The notes beneath the pieces were generated by a model. The model was not told the DNA's origin and searched no databases. It worked only from the letters and a program-made list of their open reading frames with translations. From contig NZ_WVIE01000035.1 in assembly GCF_010091945.1 (NCBI RefSeq), forward strand, positions 1-39,027: a DNA stretch of 39,027 nucleotides, read 5' to 3'. Source of the DNA: Myxacorys almedinensis A (GTDB lineage: Bacteria > Cyanobacteriota > Cyanobacteriia > Leptolyngbyales > Leptolyngbyaceae). Shown piece by piece: positions 25,464 to 35,635 of this stretch. The translations under genes and the position numbers were made by a program. Position 1 is the first letter of the stretch. Every line of letters starts with the position of its first letter.

Positions 25464-27257
25464 TCAGGACGCTACTTTGGCCGGAGTGCGCTGTCGTGCT
25501 GCATTTTTGACAGCAGTAGGTTCTGGGCTTTGCATCAAGAAGACCAAGAGCGGATTACTCTGCAACTCTCGCCGCAAGATTCGTTGTACCTCCCGCTCGA
25601 TCTGAACATTTAGCCCTGCCCAGTCCACCTCAAGCTTTTTATCAAGGGTGCGAGCAAACTCAGACCAGCGATCGCGCAATACAGTTTCGATCGCGTCCTG
25701 AATTCTGGCTTGTAACTGATCGCGGTTTACCGACGAAACCACGCCTCGCAGATGCATTTCTGGTTTGGCAAATAGACGACCATCGAGGTTGATCGATGCT
25801 GCGATCGTCACCATGCCATCTCCGGCTAGCTGCTGACGTTCCTTCAACACCCGCTGATCTACCATGCCAGAGCGAGATGTATCGACTAATTCAATTCCCG
25901 CCGGAACTTTCTCACCCTTGCGGATAGAGTCTTTCTTCAGTTCCACCACATCACCATTATCGATAATTACCATATTCTCAGCCGGGATGCCCATACTCTG
26001 AGCCGTTTGGGAATGTTTGATCAGCATTCGATGCTCACCATGCACAGGCAAGAAAAACTTCGGGCGAGTCAAATTAATCATCAATTTGTGATCTTCCTGG
26101 CAACCGTGCCCTGAGACGTGGATGCCGTGTTCGCGTCCGTAGATCACTTTTGCACCCAGCATCATCAGCCGATCGATAGTGTTGACAACTGCGATCGTAT
26201 TGCCCGGAATTGGATTCGCCGAAAACACAACCGTATCGCCTTCCCGAATCTTGACTTGGCGGTGCTCGCCCTTAGAAATCCGCGTCATGGCAGACATCGG
26301 CTCACCTTGCGAACCGGTTGTCAGAATCAGAACATTCTCATCGGGAATTTTGTGAATCGTATGCAGCGGTTGCAGCAAATCATCTTTACACTTGATATAG
26401 CCAAGGGTGCGAGCATGGGCAATCACGTTCAGCATCGAGCGTCCCACAACAGCAACCACACGTCCATGCTTCTCAGCAAGTTCTAGGATCATATTGATCC
26501 GATGCACAGATGAAGCAAACGTTGTGACCAGCAGCCGCCCTTTTGCTTGGCTAAAGACGCGATCGAGGTTCGGAAATACCGAGCGCTCCGACGGCGTAAA
26601 GCCCGGAATTTCTGCATTAGTCGAGTCGCTAATCAAGCAGTGAACGCCTTTTTCGCCGTATTCTGCTAGGCGCTGAATGTCGAAAGCTTCCCCATCAACG
26701 GGGGTATGATCAAACTTAAAGTCGCCCGTATGAATGACGACGCCAACGGGCGTATGAATCGCCACCGAGAAACTATCTGCGATCGAGTGAGTGTTGCGAA
26801 TAAACTCGACGAAAAAATGCTTTCCAAAGCGAACAATGTCACGCGGGCTAACGGTGCGAAGTTCGGTGCGATCAGAAACGCCAGCTTCTTCCAGCTTGCC
26901 TGCAAGCAACGCCAGCGCCAATTTTGGACCATACATCACCGGAATATCTAGCTGCTTGAGGTGAAAGGCAATCCCGCCGATGTGATCTTCGTGCCCGTGG
27001 GTAATCACCATCCCCTTAATCTTGTGGCTGTTTTCCCGCAGATAGGTCATGTCGGGCAGCACAATATTGACGCCGTGCATGCCATCGGTAGGAAACGCCA
27101 GCCCAGCATCTAGCAAAATAATTTCGTCGTCATACTCAAACACGCAGGTGTTTTTGCCAATTTCGTGTAATCCACCGAGCGGAATAATTCTGAGAGTTTC
27201 GTTGTCTTTTGTCATGGGTTTTTTTGAGCGAGGGGTTGAAGAATTTGTTGTAGTCAT
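25464..27257 (-). CDS. rnj: Ribonuclease J
   Basis: RNase J is a metallo-beta-lactamase/beta-CASP nuclease with endonuclease and 5'-exonuclease activity, active in mRNA turnover and rRNA maturation. The zinc motif ITHGHEDHIGG (His87, His89, Asp91, His92) is intact, as are VIHTGDFKFDH, the beta-CASP segment with LTTGSQGEPMSA, and HVSGHGCQEDHKL followed by FLPVHGEHRML. The C-terminal domain and a short basic tail complete the 597 aa. An internal ATG at 27215 (MTKDNETLRI) is an alternative start that would remove a Ser/Thr-rich leader. It lies 138 bp downstream of dapA, in the order asd-dapA-rnj that I recall from Synechocystis. Confidence 0.94.
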   Translation of the reverse strand: MTTTNSSTPRSKKPMTKDNETLRIIPLGGLHEIGKNTCVFEYDDEIILLDAGLAFPTDGMHGVNIVLPDMTYLRENSHKIKGMVITHGHEDHIGGIAFHLKQLDIPVMYGPKLALALLAGKLEEAGVSDRTELRTVSPRDIVRFGKHFFVEFIRNTHSIADSFSVAIHTPVGVVIHTGDFKFDHTPVDGEAFDIQRLAEYGEKGVHCLISDSTNAEIPGFTPSERSVFPNLDRVFSQAKGRLLVTTFASSVHRINMILELAEKHGRVVAVVGRSMLNVIAHARTLGYIKCKDDLLQPLHTIHKIPDENVLILTTGSQGEPMSAMTRISKGEHRQVKIREGDTVVFSANPIPGNTIAVVNTIDRLMMLGAKVIYGREHGIHVSGHGCQEDHKLMINLTRPKFFLPVHGEHRMLIKHSQTAQSMGIPAENMVIIDNGDVVELKKDSIRKGEKVPAGIELVDTSRSGMVDQRVLKERQQLAGDGMVTIAASINLDGRLFAKPEMHLRGVVSSVNRDQLQARIQDAIETVLRDRWSEFARTLDKKLEVDWAGLNVQIEREVQRILRRELQSNPLLVFLMQSPEPTAVKNAARQRTPAKVAS

Positions 27258-27395
27258 ATGAACCAGTTAGAGAAACTTTTTTGTGGAGAACTGCCACGGC
27301 TACTCCATCACGCCATCCGAACCGGTGAGGTGAAGCCATAGACCATGCGTTATTCGATTGTCAAGCCTGTATTGCCAAGACGGGGTGGAAAACGC

Positions 27396-28292
27396 TTACG
27401 CTAGAGCGGTTTTGAGCAGATCGAGATCGGTCATGATTTGAGCAAGATCAGCGCACGCTTTGTCCTCAGGAACGTCCATGGGTGGGCGCAAAGAGCCGAC
27501 ATTCCAGCCTTGCAAGTTCAGGGCAGCTTTGACAAGAATCGGATTGGTAGTCACAAATAACGCTTTAAATAGAGGAAACAGTTTGAGATGAAGTTGAATA
27601 GCAGTTTGATTTTGTCCTGATTCAAAGGCGCGGATCATATTTTGAAGTTGGCTGCCGACAAGATGGCTAGCAACGCTGACAACGCCTTTTGAACCAACTG
27701 CCAGCATTGGCAAGGTGAGTGAATCGTCTCCTGAATAAATCTCAAATTCTGGGGGAGTCAGTTGCCTTACTTGGCTCACTTGATCCAAATTACCGCTTGC
27801 TTCCTTGATGGCGGTAATGTTGGGAATCTCGGCAAGACGCGCTACTGTCTCTGGCAAAAGATTCTGACCGGTGCGCCCTGGAATGTTGTAAAGCATTAGC
27901 GAAAGTCTGGGAGCAGCCTGTGCGATCGCGCTGAAATGCTGATACAACCCGGACTGAGGCGGTTTGTTGTAATAAGGCACAACCTGAAGTGTGCCATCTA
28001 TCCCTATTGTATCGGCTTTTTGGGTAGCTGCGATCGCTTCTTTGGTCGAGTTTGATCCGGTTCCTGCCATTACCTTGGCTTTGCCAGCAACCGCCCGCTT
28101 GACCACTTGAAACAGTTCAAACTCTTCATCCCAGGAAAGGGTTGGCGATTCGCCTGTGGTTCCGCACAGCACCAAGGTATCCGTTCCATTCTCAACGAGA
28201 TGAACAGCTAATTGTTCTGCTACAGCATAGTTCACGCTGCCATCTGCCCCAAAGGGCGTAATCATTGCGGTCAAGACCCGTCCAAAATCCAT
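27396..28292 (-). CDS. dapA: 4-hydroxy-tetrahydrodipicolinate synthase
   Basis: DapA condenses pyruvate with aspartate semialdehyde, the first committed step to diaminopimelate for peptidoglycan and to lysine. The 298-aa length is typical. Visible landmarks are the substrate loop [11 protein letters not shown], the catalytic Tyr135 in [12 protein letters not shown], and the Schiff-base Lys163 in TAIKEASGN. It follows asd, which makes its substrate, by 26 bp on the same strand, so the two form an operon. The protein is cytoplasmic and expected to be a tetramer by family precedent. Confidence 0.96.
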   Translation of the reverse strand: MDFGRVLTAMITPFGADGSVNYAVAEQLAVHLVENGTDTLVLCGTTGESPTLSWDEEFELFQVVKRAVAGKAKVMAGTGSNSTKEAIAATQKADTIGIDGTLQVVPYYNKPPQSGLYQHFSAIAQAAPRLSLMLYNIPGRTGQNLLPETVARLAEIPNITAIKEASGNLDQVSQVRQLTPPEFEIYSGDDSLTLPMLAVGSKGVVSVASHLVGSQLQNMIRAFESGQNQTAIQLHLKLFPLFKALFVTTNPILVKAALNLQGWNVGSLRPPMDVPEDKACADLAQIMTDLDLLKTALA

Positions 28293-28318
28293 AAAGTTAT
28301 GTCGTAAGTCGTAGGGGA

Positions 28319-29359
28319 CTAGCTATTGGCAGCCAGTGCCGGTTTGAGTAAATTCTTTTGGATCAAAAGTTCAGCAATTTGCACCGCATTCAGGGCTGCG
28401 CCTTTACGAATTTGGTCACCGCACAGCCACAACTCAAGCCCATTGGGATGGGAAAGATCTTGACGAATCCGCCCGACTAGCACTTCGTCTTTGCCGCTTG
28501 CATCGATCGGCATCGGGAAATAGTTTTTTTGCCAGTCTTCAACCAGTTTGACACCGGGAGCTTGACTTAAAATCTCTCTTGCGTGCTCAACGCTAAACGG
28601 TTGCTCAAACTCAAGGTTAATCGATTCTGAATGCGCTCGTAAGACGGGAACCCGTATACAAGTTGCCGTAATTCTTAGGTCATCTGCCCCAAAGATCTTC
28701 CGGGTTTCGTTGACCATTTTCATTTCTTCTTCACAATACCCCAGCGCATTGAGCGGCGAGTTGTGAGGAAACAGATTGAATGCCAACGGATAGGGAAAGG
28801 CTTGGGGCTTCGGCTGTTTGCCCTGCAAAATGTCGAGCGATTGAGTTTTAACTTCCTCCATCGCCCGTGCGCCTGCGCCACTTGCCGATTGGTAAGTTGA
28901 AGCGACAATCCGGCGGATCGGCTGAACCTGATGCAGGGGATATAGGGCGACCGCCATCAAAATTGTGGTGCAGTTGGGATTGGCAATTAATCCGCGATGA
29001 TGGGCAGCCGCACCGGGATTCACTTCTGGCACAATCAGTGGCACAGAGGTATCCAGGCGAAACGCGCTGGAGTTGTCGATCATCACGGCTCCGGCTGCGA
29101 TCGCGGGTTCTGCCCACGCTTTTGAGACTGACCCGCCCGCCGACGCCAGCACGATATCCACCCCTGCAAAGGAATTTGCCTCAACAGTTTCAACCGGAAG
29201 CGCTTCCCCGCGAAACAAAAGCGTGTTCCCCGCAGACCGAGGTGACGCTAGCAGCTTTAGGTCGGCAAGCGGGAAATTGCGGTGCTCTAGCAACTCTAGC
29301 AACTCAGTGCCCACAGCGCCAGTAGCCCCTAAAATGGCAACTCGATACGATTGACCCAA
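28319..29359 (-). CDS. asd: Aspartate-semialdehyde dehydrogenase
   Basis: Asd reduces aspartyl phosphate to aspartate semialdehyde with NADPH, feeding the lysine, diaminopimelate, threonine and methionine branches. The NADP-binding [14 protein letters not shown], the catalytic Cys130 in NPNCTTILM, the QSASGAGA segment and His243 in VLRAHSESI are all present. Length is 346 aa. The start is a TTG at 29357-29359 with a good Shine-Dalgarno GGGAGG eight bases upstream, giving [14 protein letters not shown]. It is the first gene of the asd-dapA(-rnj) run and diverges from tig across a 574-bp region. Confidence 0.95.
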   Translation of the reverse strand: MGQSYRVAILGATGAVGTELLELLEHRNFPLADLKLLASPRSAGNTLLFRGEALPVETVEANSFAGVDIVLASAGGSVSKAWAEPAIAAGAVMIDNSSAFRLDTSVPLIVPEVNPGAAAHHRGLIANPNCTTILMAVALYPLHQVQPIRRIVASTYQSASGAGARAMEEVKTQSLDILQGKQPKPQAFPYPLAFNLFPHNSPLNALGYCEEEMKMVNETRKIFGADDLRITATCIRVPVLRAHSESINLEFEQPFSVEHAREILSQAPGVKLVEDWQKNYFPMPIDASGKDEVLVGRIRQDLSHPNGLELWLCGDQIRKGAALNAVQIAELLIQKNLLKPALAANS

Positions 29360-29933
29360 AATTTATGCCTCCCAAATTATGCGAACTTTAAACAGAAATA
29401 CTTCAAACAGAAATAAAAGTAGCAATACACCGGTAGATAACGATTCGATAAGCGTTTTGAATCTCAAAAAATAGAGAGAATATCTAGCGAGTTTTAATAA
29501 TCGTCAGTCTAAACCACTCTTGAGTTTAGCGGGGTTTGGCTTACTAACCTTTGCCCATCACAATTTGCACCTTATATTTTTTTGCACTTTATTTATACAG
29601 ATGCCCAGGATTTTAACGGATATTACTGATAACGAGTACGAGAAAACTGAGTAGAGGCGCTGAGTGCATCCAGAGCCTATCGCGAGTGATGGATTAAATT
29701 CAAGCGTTCGGCTCATTAAAATTATCATCAACTTTCTTGAAGCCTTTTTGCCAGTATTCCCGCCATGGGGCTGACCTGACCCGAATATCCCCCCATTTTG
29801 TCAGAGCGGTGCGGTGCGCCTCTTCTGAATTCTTAAGATTTTGAATCGAAGGAATGGCTCATCGGTCGCTAGGATCGGTTAGTATAGCTTACTGCATTTG
29901 CAATATTTGAAACTGTTTGCGACTCATACGCCG
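29360..29933. other. 574-bp divergent intergenic region between asd and tig
   Basis: No gene is seen. The region is AT-richer than its surroundings. It has a tandem duplication close to asd (CTTTAAACAGAAATA at 29386-29400 followed by CTTCAAACAGAAATA at 29401-29415) and a small hairpin (CTAAAC 29509-29514, GTTTAG 29524-29529). It must hold the promoters of both operons, but no -35/-10 pair with good spacing stood out. Confidence 0.5.
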
Positions 29934-31358
29934 ATGAAAGTTACCCAGGAAAAGCTCCCCGCCAGCCAAATTGGGCTGGAAATCGAAATTACGCCAGAGA
30001 TGTCGAAACAGACTTACGAAAAAGTTGTGAAAGACTTGACTCGTTCGTTGAATATTCCTGGGTTCCGTAAAGGAAAAGTCCCTCGTCAGGTGATCATTCA
30101 GCGCTTTGGTCTCACCCGCATCAAAGCCTCTGTGGTGGAGGAATTGGTGGATGTGGCGCTGAAAGAAGCGTTGAAACAAGAAAAAATCGATGCGATCGGC
30201 AATTTTCAACTGCGATCGCAGTTCGACGAACTAGTTGAAAAATTTAGCCCTGACAGCACGTTGACGATTTCCGCATCGGTGGATGTCCAACCTGAGGTGA
30301 CGCTAACGCAATACCAAGGCTTCACGGTGCAGGCAGAAGAAGTTAAACCGGATGCTGAGCGAGTAGACACCACCATCGAAGGCTACCGCAAGCAAATGGC
30401 AACCCTGATTCCGGTAGAAGACCGTCCGGCTCAGAAAGGCGATACGTCGGTGGTTGACTATAAAGGACGCTATTTACCGGCAGGCGAAGACGCTGAAGCA
30501 CAAGACGTTCCGGGAGGTGAGGCAACAGACTTTCAGCTTGAACTCGAAGACGGTCGCTTTATCGAAGGCTTTATCGATGGGATTATTGGCATGAAGCCGG
30601 GAGAGTCAAAGGAAATCTCGGTGAACTTTCCTGAAGATTATCCGCAGGAAGATTTGGCGGGTCGTCCTGCCACGTTTTCTATGACGCTGAAGGAACTGAA
30701 GGCAAAAGAGCTTCCTGAGTTAGATGATGACTTTGCAGAAGACGTGAGCGGCGGCGATTTCAAAACGATCGTTGAGTTGCGCGAATCGTTAGAAAAGCGC
30801 TATGCCGATGAAGCCGAGCAGCAAACTAAATCTAACAAAGAACAAGCCCTGCTCGATGAACTGCTAGGTCATGTCGAAGTCGATTTGCCGGAAACGCTGA
30901 TCGAGCGCGAGGTTGAGTATATGATTACCCAAACGGCGATGCAGCTACAGCAGCAGGGAATCGATATCAAGCAGTTACTCAACCAAGACACGATCCCCAT
31001 GTTGAAGGAGCGATCGCGCCCTGAGGCGATCGACCGGATCAAGCGCACGCTTGCCTTGGGCGAGGTTGCCAAGCGAGAAGCCCTCAAGGTCGAAGAGGCT
31101 GAACTCAATGAGCGAGTTCGAGAAATTCTCAGCGAACTGAGCGATCGCGAGATCGATCCCGAACGCCTCCGCAGTGCCGTCGAAGAAGATCTTCTCAAGG
31201 AGAAAATCATGGCGTGGCTCGAAGAGCACTCTACGATCGAGCTAGTCCCAGAAGGAACGCTGAAAAAAGATGAACCTGAAGCCCTAGATGACGCTGAAGT
31301 GTTGGAAGACGGCACTATAGAGGTCGAAGCGGTTGAAGCAACTGAAGAGGCTGAGTAG
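29934..31358 (+). CDS. tig: Trigger factor, ribosome-associated chaperone and prolyl isomerase
   Basis: Trigger factor binds the ribosome exit site and shields nascent chains. The N-terminal ribosome-binding domain has IPGFRKGKVPRQVI, which carries the GFRxGKxP signature. The FKBP-type isomerase domain follows (about 150-245, with AQKGDTSVVDYKGRY and FIEGFIDGIIGMKPGESKEI), and then the long helical C-terminal chaperone arms. The C-terminus is strongly acidic (about the last 25 residues). The ATG at 29934 (MKVTQEKLPASQ) starts the conserved domain; the 12 codons upstream are not needed. The product is 474 aa. It heads tig-clpP-clpX, a gene order shared by many bacteria. Confidence 0.95.
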   Translation: MKVTQEKLPASQIGLEIEITPEMSKQTYEKVVKDLTRSLNIPGFRKGKVPRQVIIQRFGLTRIKASVVEELVDVALKEALKQEKIDAIGNFQLRSQFDELVEKFSPDSTLTISASVDVQPEVTLTQYQGFTVQAEEVKPDAERVDTTIEGYRKQMATLIPVEDRPAQKGDTSVVDYKGRYLPAGEDAEAQDVPGGEATDFQLELEDGRFIEGFIDGIIGMKPGESKEISVNFPEDYPQEDLAGRPATFSMTLKELKAKELPELDDDFAEDVSGGDFKTIVELRESLEKRYADEAEQQTKSNKEQALLDELLGHVEVDLPETLIEREVEYMITQTAMQLQQQGIDIKQLLNQDTIPMLKERSRPEAIDRIKRTLALGEVAKREALKVEEAELNERVREILSELSDREIDPERLRSAVEEDLLKEKIMAWLEEHSTIELVPEGTLKKDEPEALDDAEVLEDGTIEVEAVEATEEAE

Positions 31359-31376
31359 ATCGTCACGCTGACGACC

Positions 31377-31430
31377 GGATAAGGGTTGGATAAGGGTTGA
31401 ACAGACGAGCAACTCCTCACTGATCAACCC
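31377..31430. repeat. 11-bp tandem repeat and inverted repeat between tig and clpP2
   Basis: GGATAAGGGTT occurs twice in a row (31377-31387 and 31388-31398). The second copy runs into GGGTTGA (31394-31400), which is complementary to TCAACCC (31424-31430), giving a 7-bp stem with a 23-nt loop. No T tract follows, so this may be an mRNA structure or processing site rather than a terminator. Confidence 0.5.
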
Positions 31431-31546
31431 GACCGCCCTCAACTCTTTATTACCGATTCCAACAACTCCAAATGACTTGAGGCATAATGAGGGCAGAACG
31501 CGCAAAGTAACTCCGGTCTATCTCGCTTGAACAAACGACTTCGCTT

Positions 31547-32239
31547 ATGGTTTACTCCCAGTCAGACTCTAATTTTGTTTACGGCTTAAGCACCTTCGAT
31601 GTCGTTTCTGCCGCTCCTAATGCCGTCGTACCGATGGTCGTCGAGCAATCTGGGCGCGGGGAACGGGCATTTGATATCTATTCTCGCTTGCTACGAGAGC
31701 GCATCATCTTTCTAGGCACTCAAGTTGACGATACGATCGCAGACTCGATTGTGGCGCAGCTTTTGTTTCTAGAAGCCGAAGACCCCGAAAAAGATATTCA
31801 ATTATACATTAATTCTCCGGGTGGCTCGGTTACAGCAGGCATGGCAATCTATGACACCATGCAGCAAGTTAGCTGTGATGTCGTGACAATTTGTTTTGGC
31901 TTAGCTGCTAGTATGGGGGCGTTCCTGCTTTCTGGCGGCACTCAGGGGAAGCGGATGTCTTTGCCAAGCTCTCGGATTATGATTCACCAACCTCTTGGTG
32001 GCGCTCAGGGGCAAGCGGTGGATATTGAGATCCAAGCCAAAGAGATCCTCTATCATAAGCGCAAGCTCAATGAACTGCTGGCTCAGCATACTGGGCAGCC
32101 CCTAGAGCGTATCGAAGATGATACAGAGCGTGACTTTTTTATGTCTGCTCAAGAAGCCAAAGACTACGGATTGATCGATCAGGTGATTTCTCGACAGAAT
32201 CTCCCCCAACCCGGAGAATCTGTTGTTGCAGCAAGATAA
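31547..32239 (+). CDS. clpP2: ATP-dependent Clp protease proteolytic subunit ClpP (ClpP2-type)
   Basis: This is the ClpP paralogue paired with ClpX. Numbering from its ATG, the catalytic Ser122 (GLAASMGAF), His147 ([10 protein letters not shown]) and Asp196 ([10 protein letters not shown]) are intact. The 230-aa product has an N-terminal extension of about 27 residues compared with the copy at 262-876, rich in Ser and Tyr ([12 protein letters not shown]); it may be a processed propeptide, or the true start may be Met30 ([10 protein letters not shown]). The two proteins are very similar across the core. The stop is 9 bp before clpX, so they are cotranscribed, matching the clpP2-clpX operon of cyanobacteria. 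Confidence 0.95.
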   Translation: MVYSQSDSNFVYGLSTFDVVSAAPNAVVPMVVEQSGRGERAFDIYSRLLRERIIFLGTQVDDTIADSIVAQLLFLEAEDPEKDIQLYINSPGGSVTAGMAIYDTMQQVSCDVVTICFGLAASMGAFLLSGGTQGKRMSLPSSRIMIHQPLGGAQGQAVDIEIQAKEILYHKRKLNELLAQHTGQPLERIEDDTERDFFMSAQEAKDYGLIDQVISRQNLPQPGESVVAAR

Positions 32240-32248
32240 GAGGCAGAT

Positions 32249-33592
32249 ATGTCCAAGTACGACTCCCATCTGAAATGTTCCTTTTGTGGAAAATCTCAAG
32301 AGCAAGTCCGCAAGCTGATCGCGGGTCCAGGTGTCTACATCTGCGACGAATGCGTTGATTTGTGTAACGAGATTTTAGATGAAGAGTTGTTCGACTCTGG
32401 TGCGGCACCGCAGCCTGTTCCAAAACGAGAGCAGGCTCCGGAAAAGCGCCGCGTCAAATCTGCTAATCTCTCGCTCAATCAGATCCCCAAGCCGCGCGAA
32501 ATCAAAAAGTATCTTGATGAGCATGTCATTGGGCAAGACGAAGCCAAGAAAGTCCTGTCGGTGGCGGTATACAATCATTACAAACGGTTGAGCTTTTTGC
32601 AGACGATCGGCAGCAACGATAAAGGATCTACTGATGATCATGTGGAGTTGCAAAAGTCTAATATTCTGCTGATCGGCCCAACTGGGTGTGGCAAAACTCT
32701 ACTCGCTCAGACCTTAGCCGAGATTCTAGATGTTCCTTTTGCTGTTGCAGACGCCACAACGCTGACGGAGGCAGGGTATGTCGGTGAAGATGTTGAAAAT
32801 ATTTTGCTTCGCTTGCTGCAAGTAGCTGACTTGGATGTTGAAGAAGCTCAGCGCGGCATTATTTATATTGATGAAATTGATAAAATCGCCCGTAAGAGCG
32901 AAAACCCCTCGATCACCCGCGATGTTTCCGGCGAAGGGGTTCAGCAGGCTCTACTGAAAATGTTGGAAGGAACGGTTGCGAATGTTCCACCGCAAGGCGG
33001 GCGGAAGCATCCCTATCAAGACTGTATCCAGATTGATACGAGTAATATCTTATTTATTTGCGGTGGCGCGTTTGTTGGACTCGATAAAGCGGTTGAGCAG
33101 CGCTTGGGCAAGCGATCGATGGGCTTTATTCAGCCTGGAGATGCTCAATCGCGAGAGAAGCGAATTGCCGACATCTTACAGCATATGGAACCTGACGATT
33201 TGGTCAAGTTCGGTATGATCCCTGAATTCATCGGGCGGATTCCGGTGCAAGCGGTGATCAATCCTCTCGATGAAGATGCTTTGGCTGAGATTCTCACGGA
33301 ACCGAAAAATGCCCTCGTGAAGCAATTCCAGAAGCTGATGAAGATGGACAATGTGCAGCTTGAATTTAAGCAAGATGCCATTCGTGCGATCGCACAAGAA
33401 GCCTACCGCCGTAAAACCGGAGCGCGCGCCCTTCGCAGCATTATCGAAGAACTGATGCTCGATATCATGTACGAGTTGCCGTCTCGCAAAGATGTAACTC
33501 GCTGTGCCATCACTCGCGAAATGGTGGAGAAACGCTCTACCGCAGAACTGCTGCTCCATCCCTCTTCTCTACCCAAACCGGAATCAGCCTAG
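32249..33592 (+). CDS. clpX: ATP-dependent Clp protease ATP-binding subunit ClpX
   Basis: ClpX is the hexameric AAA+ unfoldase that feeds substrates to ClpP. The N-terminal zinc domain has Cys10, Cys13, Cys32 and Cys35 (CSFC, then CDEC). The ATPase domain has Walker A GPTGCGKT (Lys149), Walker B IIYIDEID (Asp208-Glu209), the pore loop Gly-Tyr-Val-Gly (176-179) and the sensor-2 arginine segment TGARALRS. The ClpP-docking loop, IGF in E. coli, appears here as MGF in KRSMGFIQ. Length is 447 aa. It lies 9 bp after clpP2. Confidence 0.97.
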   Translation: MSKYDSHLKCSFCGKSQEQVRKLIAGPGVYICDECVDLCNEILDEELFDSGAAPQPVPKREQAPEKRRVKSANLSLNQIPKPREIKKYLDEHVIGQDEAKKVLSVAVYNHYKRLSFLQTIGSNDKGSTDDHVELQKSNILLIGPTGCGKTLLAQTLAEILDVPFAVADATTLTEAGYVGEDVENILLRLLQVADLDVEEAQRGIIYIDEIDKIARKSENPSITRDVSGEGVQQALLKMLEGTVANVPPQGGRKHPYQDCIQIDTSNILFICGGAFVGLDKAVEQRLGKRSMGFIQPGDAQSREKRIADILQHMEPDDLVKFGMIPEFIGRIPVQAVINPLDEDALAEILTEPKNALVKQFQKLMKMDNVQLEFKQDAIRAIAQEAYRRKTGARALRSIIEELMLDIMYELPSRKDVTRCAITREMVEKRSTAELLLHPSSLPKPESA

Positions 33593-33661
33593 AATTTAGC
33601 GTCGATCTACGAGACGGGAATGATACCGTAAATCTTAGACCTTAACTTCTAAGCGTTTAAG

Positions 33662-34537
33662 ATGCCAAACATTCCTGTCAACGGGTATGACCACTATTAC
33701 GAGTGGGTCACTGCATCAGGTGGCTCGGAGCCATCTGGTAAGCCTGTCTTGGTGTTTCTTCACGGCTGGGGTGGCTCGCTGCGCTATTGGGAAAGCACTG
33801 CGATCGCGCTATCGAAACAGTTCGATTGCTTACTTTACGATATGCGTGGGTTTGGTCGTTCTCGTCAGCCAGCGCCTCACTCGTCTGCCCCTTTTACAAC
33901 AGCAGAGTACGAGCTAGAAACCTACGCCGAAGATTTAGCGAACTTGCTCGATCAGTTGGGGCTTCAGCGAGTTTATCTCAATGCTCATTCGACCGGAGCT
34001 TCGATCGCAGTTTTCTTTCTAAATCTCTATGCCGACCGAGTTGAGCGTGCCATCTTAACCTGTAGCGGCATTTTTGAGTACGACAAAAAATCATTTGATG
34101 CCTTTCATCGGTTTGGTGGCTATGTTGTCAAATTCCGTCCGCGCTGGCTCTATGGATTGCCCCTTATGGATCGGCTATTTATGCAGCGTTTCTTGCACCG
34201 TCAGTTGGCGGGTGACATCAGTCGATCGTTCTTAAACGACTTCTTGATGGCAGACCAGAATGCCGCGATCGGCACCATGATGACGGCGGTTAGCCAAAAA
34301 GCAGCCGAAGTTATGCCTCAAGAGTTTGCTCGGTTAACCGTGCCAACTCTGCTGATTTCTGGGGAACAGGATGTAATTATTCCGGCTGAGCTAGGGCGAC
34401 GAGCCGCCGCGCTTAGTGAGAAGGTCAAGCATGTTGTGATGCCCAACACAGCCCACTTTCCCATGCTAGAAGATGCAGAAACCTACCTTCAGCATGTGAA
34501 TGAGTTTTTAGGCATTTCGACCCCCGCAGGCGTTTGA
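33662..34537 (+). CDS. Alpha/beta-fold hydrolase
   Basis: The 291-aa protein has the alpha/beta hydrolase plan: oxyanion segment VFLHGWGGS, strand and turn LLYDMRGFGRS, nucleophile Ser110 in LNAHSTGAS, an acid in SGEQDVIIP and the catalytic His in NTAHFPMLED. The nucleophile elbow has Ala where the common motif has Gly (A-H-S-T-G). The substrate cannot be told; esterase, haloperoxidase-like and C-C hydrolase members look alike. There is no signal peptide. It follows clpX by 69 bp and may be read from the same transcript. Its last 49 bp overlap the 3' end of cofG on the other strand. Confidence 0.9.
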   Translation: MPNIPVNGYDHYYEWVTASGGSEPSGKPVLVFLHGWGGSLRYWESTAIALSKQFDCLLYDMRGFGRSRQPAPHSSAPFTTAEYELETYAEDLANLLDQLGLQRVYLNAHSTGASIAVFFLNLYADRVERAILTCSGIFEYDKKSFDAFHRFGGYVVKFRPRWLYGLPLMDRLFMQRFLHRQLAGDISRSFLNDFLMADQNAAIGTMMTAVSQKAAEVMPQEFARLTVPTLLISGEQDVIIPAELGRRAAALSEKVKHVVMPNTAHFPMLEDAETYLQHVNEFLGISTPAGV

Positions 34538-35502
34538 TTGCGAAATTTCGCTGTTACTGCTCTTAGCCCTGGTGATAGCCACTGATCGTATTGAGGATAC
34601 ACGGGTAGGCGAGGAGTCAGAGTCCAGCCTGCCTCGCTCAAAAGTAGTTCTAACTCAGCGATTTTAGGATGAGGATAGTCCGGATTCACTTCATCGTGGG
34701 GGCTGATTCCGCCTAGATCCCTTGCTCCTGCTGCTAAGCACGCGATCAGCAGTTCAGGAGTTGGGATTAGATTAGGCGGAATTTGCAAACAAATCGATTC
34801 GGGTAGAATCTTGCGAGCGATCGTGATCATGTCTACGATCGCGTCGATTTGAAACGCTGAACTTCCCCTGGTTTCATTGTGCCCAGGACTGTAGGGCTGC
34901 AAAATAACTTCTTGAATGTGTCCCCATCGATCGTGCGATCGGGCGATCGCTTCTAGCGTATCAATGCGATCGCGCTCTGTTTCGCCGATGCCCAGTAACA
35001 GCCCCGTGGTGAATGGAATGTGCAGTTCTCCTGCCCACGCAAGCTGCTGCGATCGCACCTCCGGAATTTTGCTCGGAGCATAGCGATGAACCGTTTCAAG
35101 TAAGGTTGGCGTCACTTGCTCTAGCATTAATCCCATCGATACATTGACTGCTTTTAACCTCTCCATTTCTGCAAAACTGAGAACTCCTGCATTGGTGTGA
35201 GGCAAAAACCCTAGCGATCGCGCGAGGTCGCACAGATCAAAGATGCGCTGAAACCACGCCGCCCGATAGGAACTATGCGGATGCACTTCACCACTGAGAA
35301 CCAAAATTTCGATCACACCCCGGCTCCGCAGCGTTTTGAGGGTGGCTTCTGCCGCTGTTAAGCTCAGCCAAGTGTTGTGCTCCGGATCAGCCCGAAAATT
35401 GCAGTACGTGCAACGATTAAAGCACTCGTACGTGGGCACCACTGTGTAGGCAGGACTATACGTTACGATCTGAGAAAAGGTCATTTCGGTCGATCCAGTC
35501 AC
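34489..35502 (-). CDS. cofG: 7,8-didemethyl-8-hydroxy-5-deazariboflavin synthase subunit CofG
   Basis: CofG is a radical SAM enzyme that, together with CofH, makes the deazaflavin 8-HDF. Cyanobacteria use it as the antenna pigment of DNA photolyase. The radical SAM cluster motif is Cys27-x3-Cys31-x2-Cys34 in TYECFNRCTYCNF. Other supporting segments are VLSGEVHPHSSYR, TTGLLLGIGETERDRIDTLE, QPYSPGHNETRG and ARDLGGISPHDEVNPDYPHP. The 337-aa length is normal plus a short tail. The GTG start at 35502 has GGGA a few bases upstream; ATG 35484 is the alternative. cofH is not in this window, which is usual where the two genes are unlinked. Confidence 0.93.
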   Translation of the reverse strand: MTGSTEMTFSQIVTYSPAYTVVPTYECFNRCTYCNFRADPEHNTWLSLTAAEATLKTLRSRGVIEILVLSGEVHPHSSYRAAWFQRIFDLCDLARSLGFLPHTNAGVLSFAEMERLKAVNVSMGLMLEQVTPTLLETVHRYAPSKIPEVRSQQLAWAGELHIPFTTGLLLGIGETERDRIDTLEAIARSHDRWGHIQEVILQPYSPGHNETRGSSAFQIDAIVDMITIARKILPESICLQIPPNLIPTPELLIACLAAGARDLGGISPHDEVNPDYPHPKIAELELLLSEAGWTLTPRLPVYPQYDQWLSPGLRAVTAKFRNQTPAGVEMPKNSFTC

Positions 35503-35635
35503 AGGTTCCCTTTAGAACGGTAAACTCAAAACCTAGAACTGTCGAATGTTGCAAGTCTTGAGTCAGACGCCCCAGGATTTGTTGCTTTCCAAGGCTTATC
35601 GCTTCAAATGATCGCTGTTGCCCAGAGCACCTTCG

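Noticed and set aside
31411-31420. AACTCCTCAC, resembling the core of the cyanobacterial small RNA Yfr1 (ACTCCTCACAC)
   Set aside because: Only the first part of the core matches, and the flanking stem-loops and final terminator hairpin of Yfr1 are not present.
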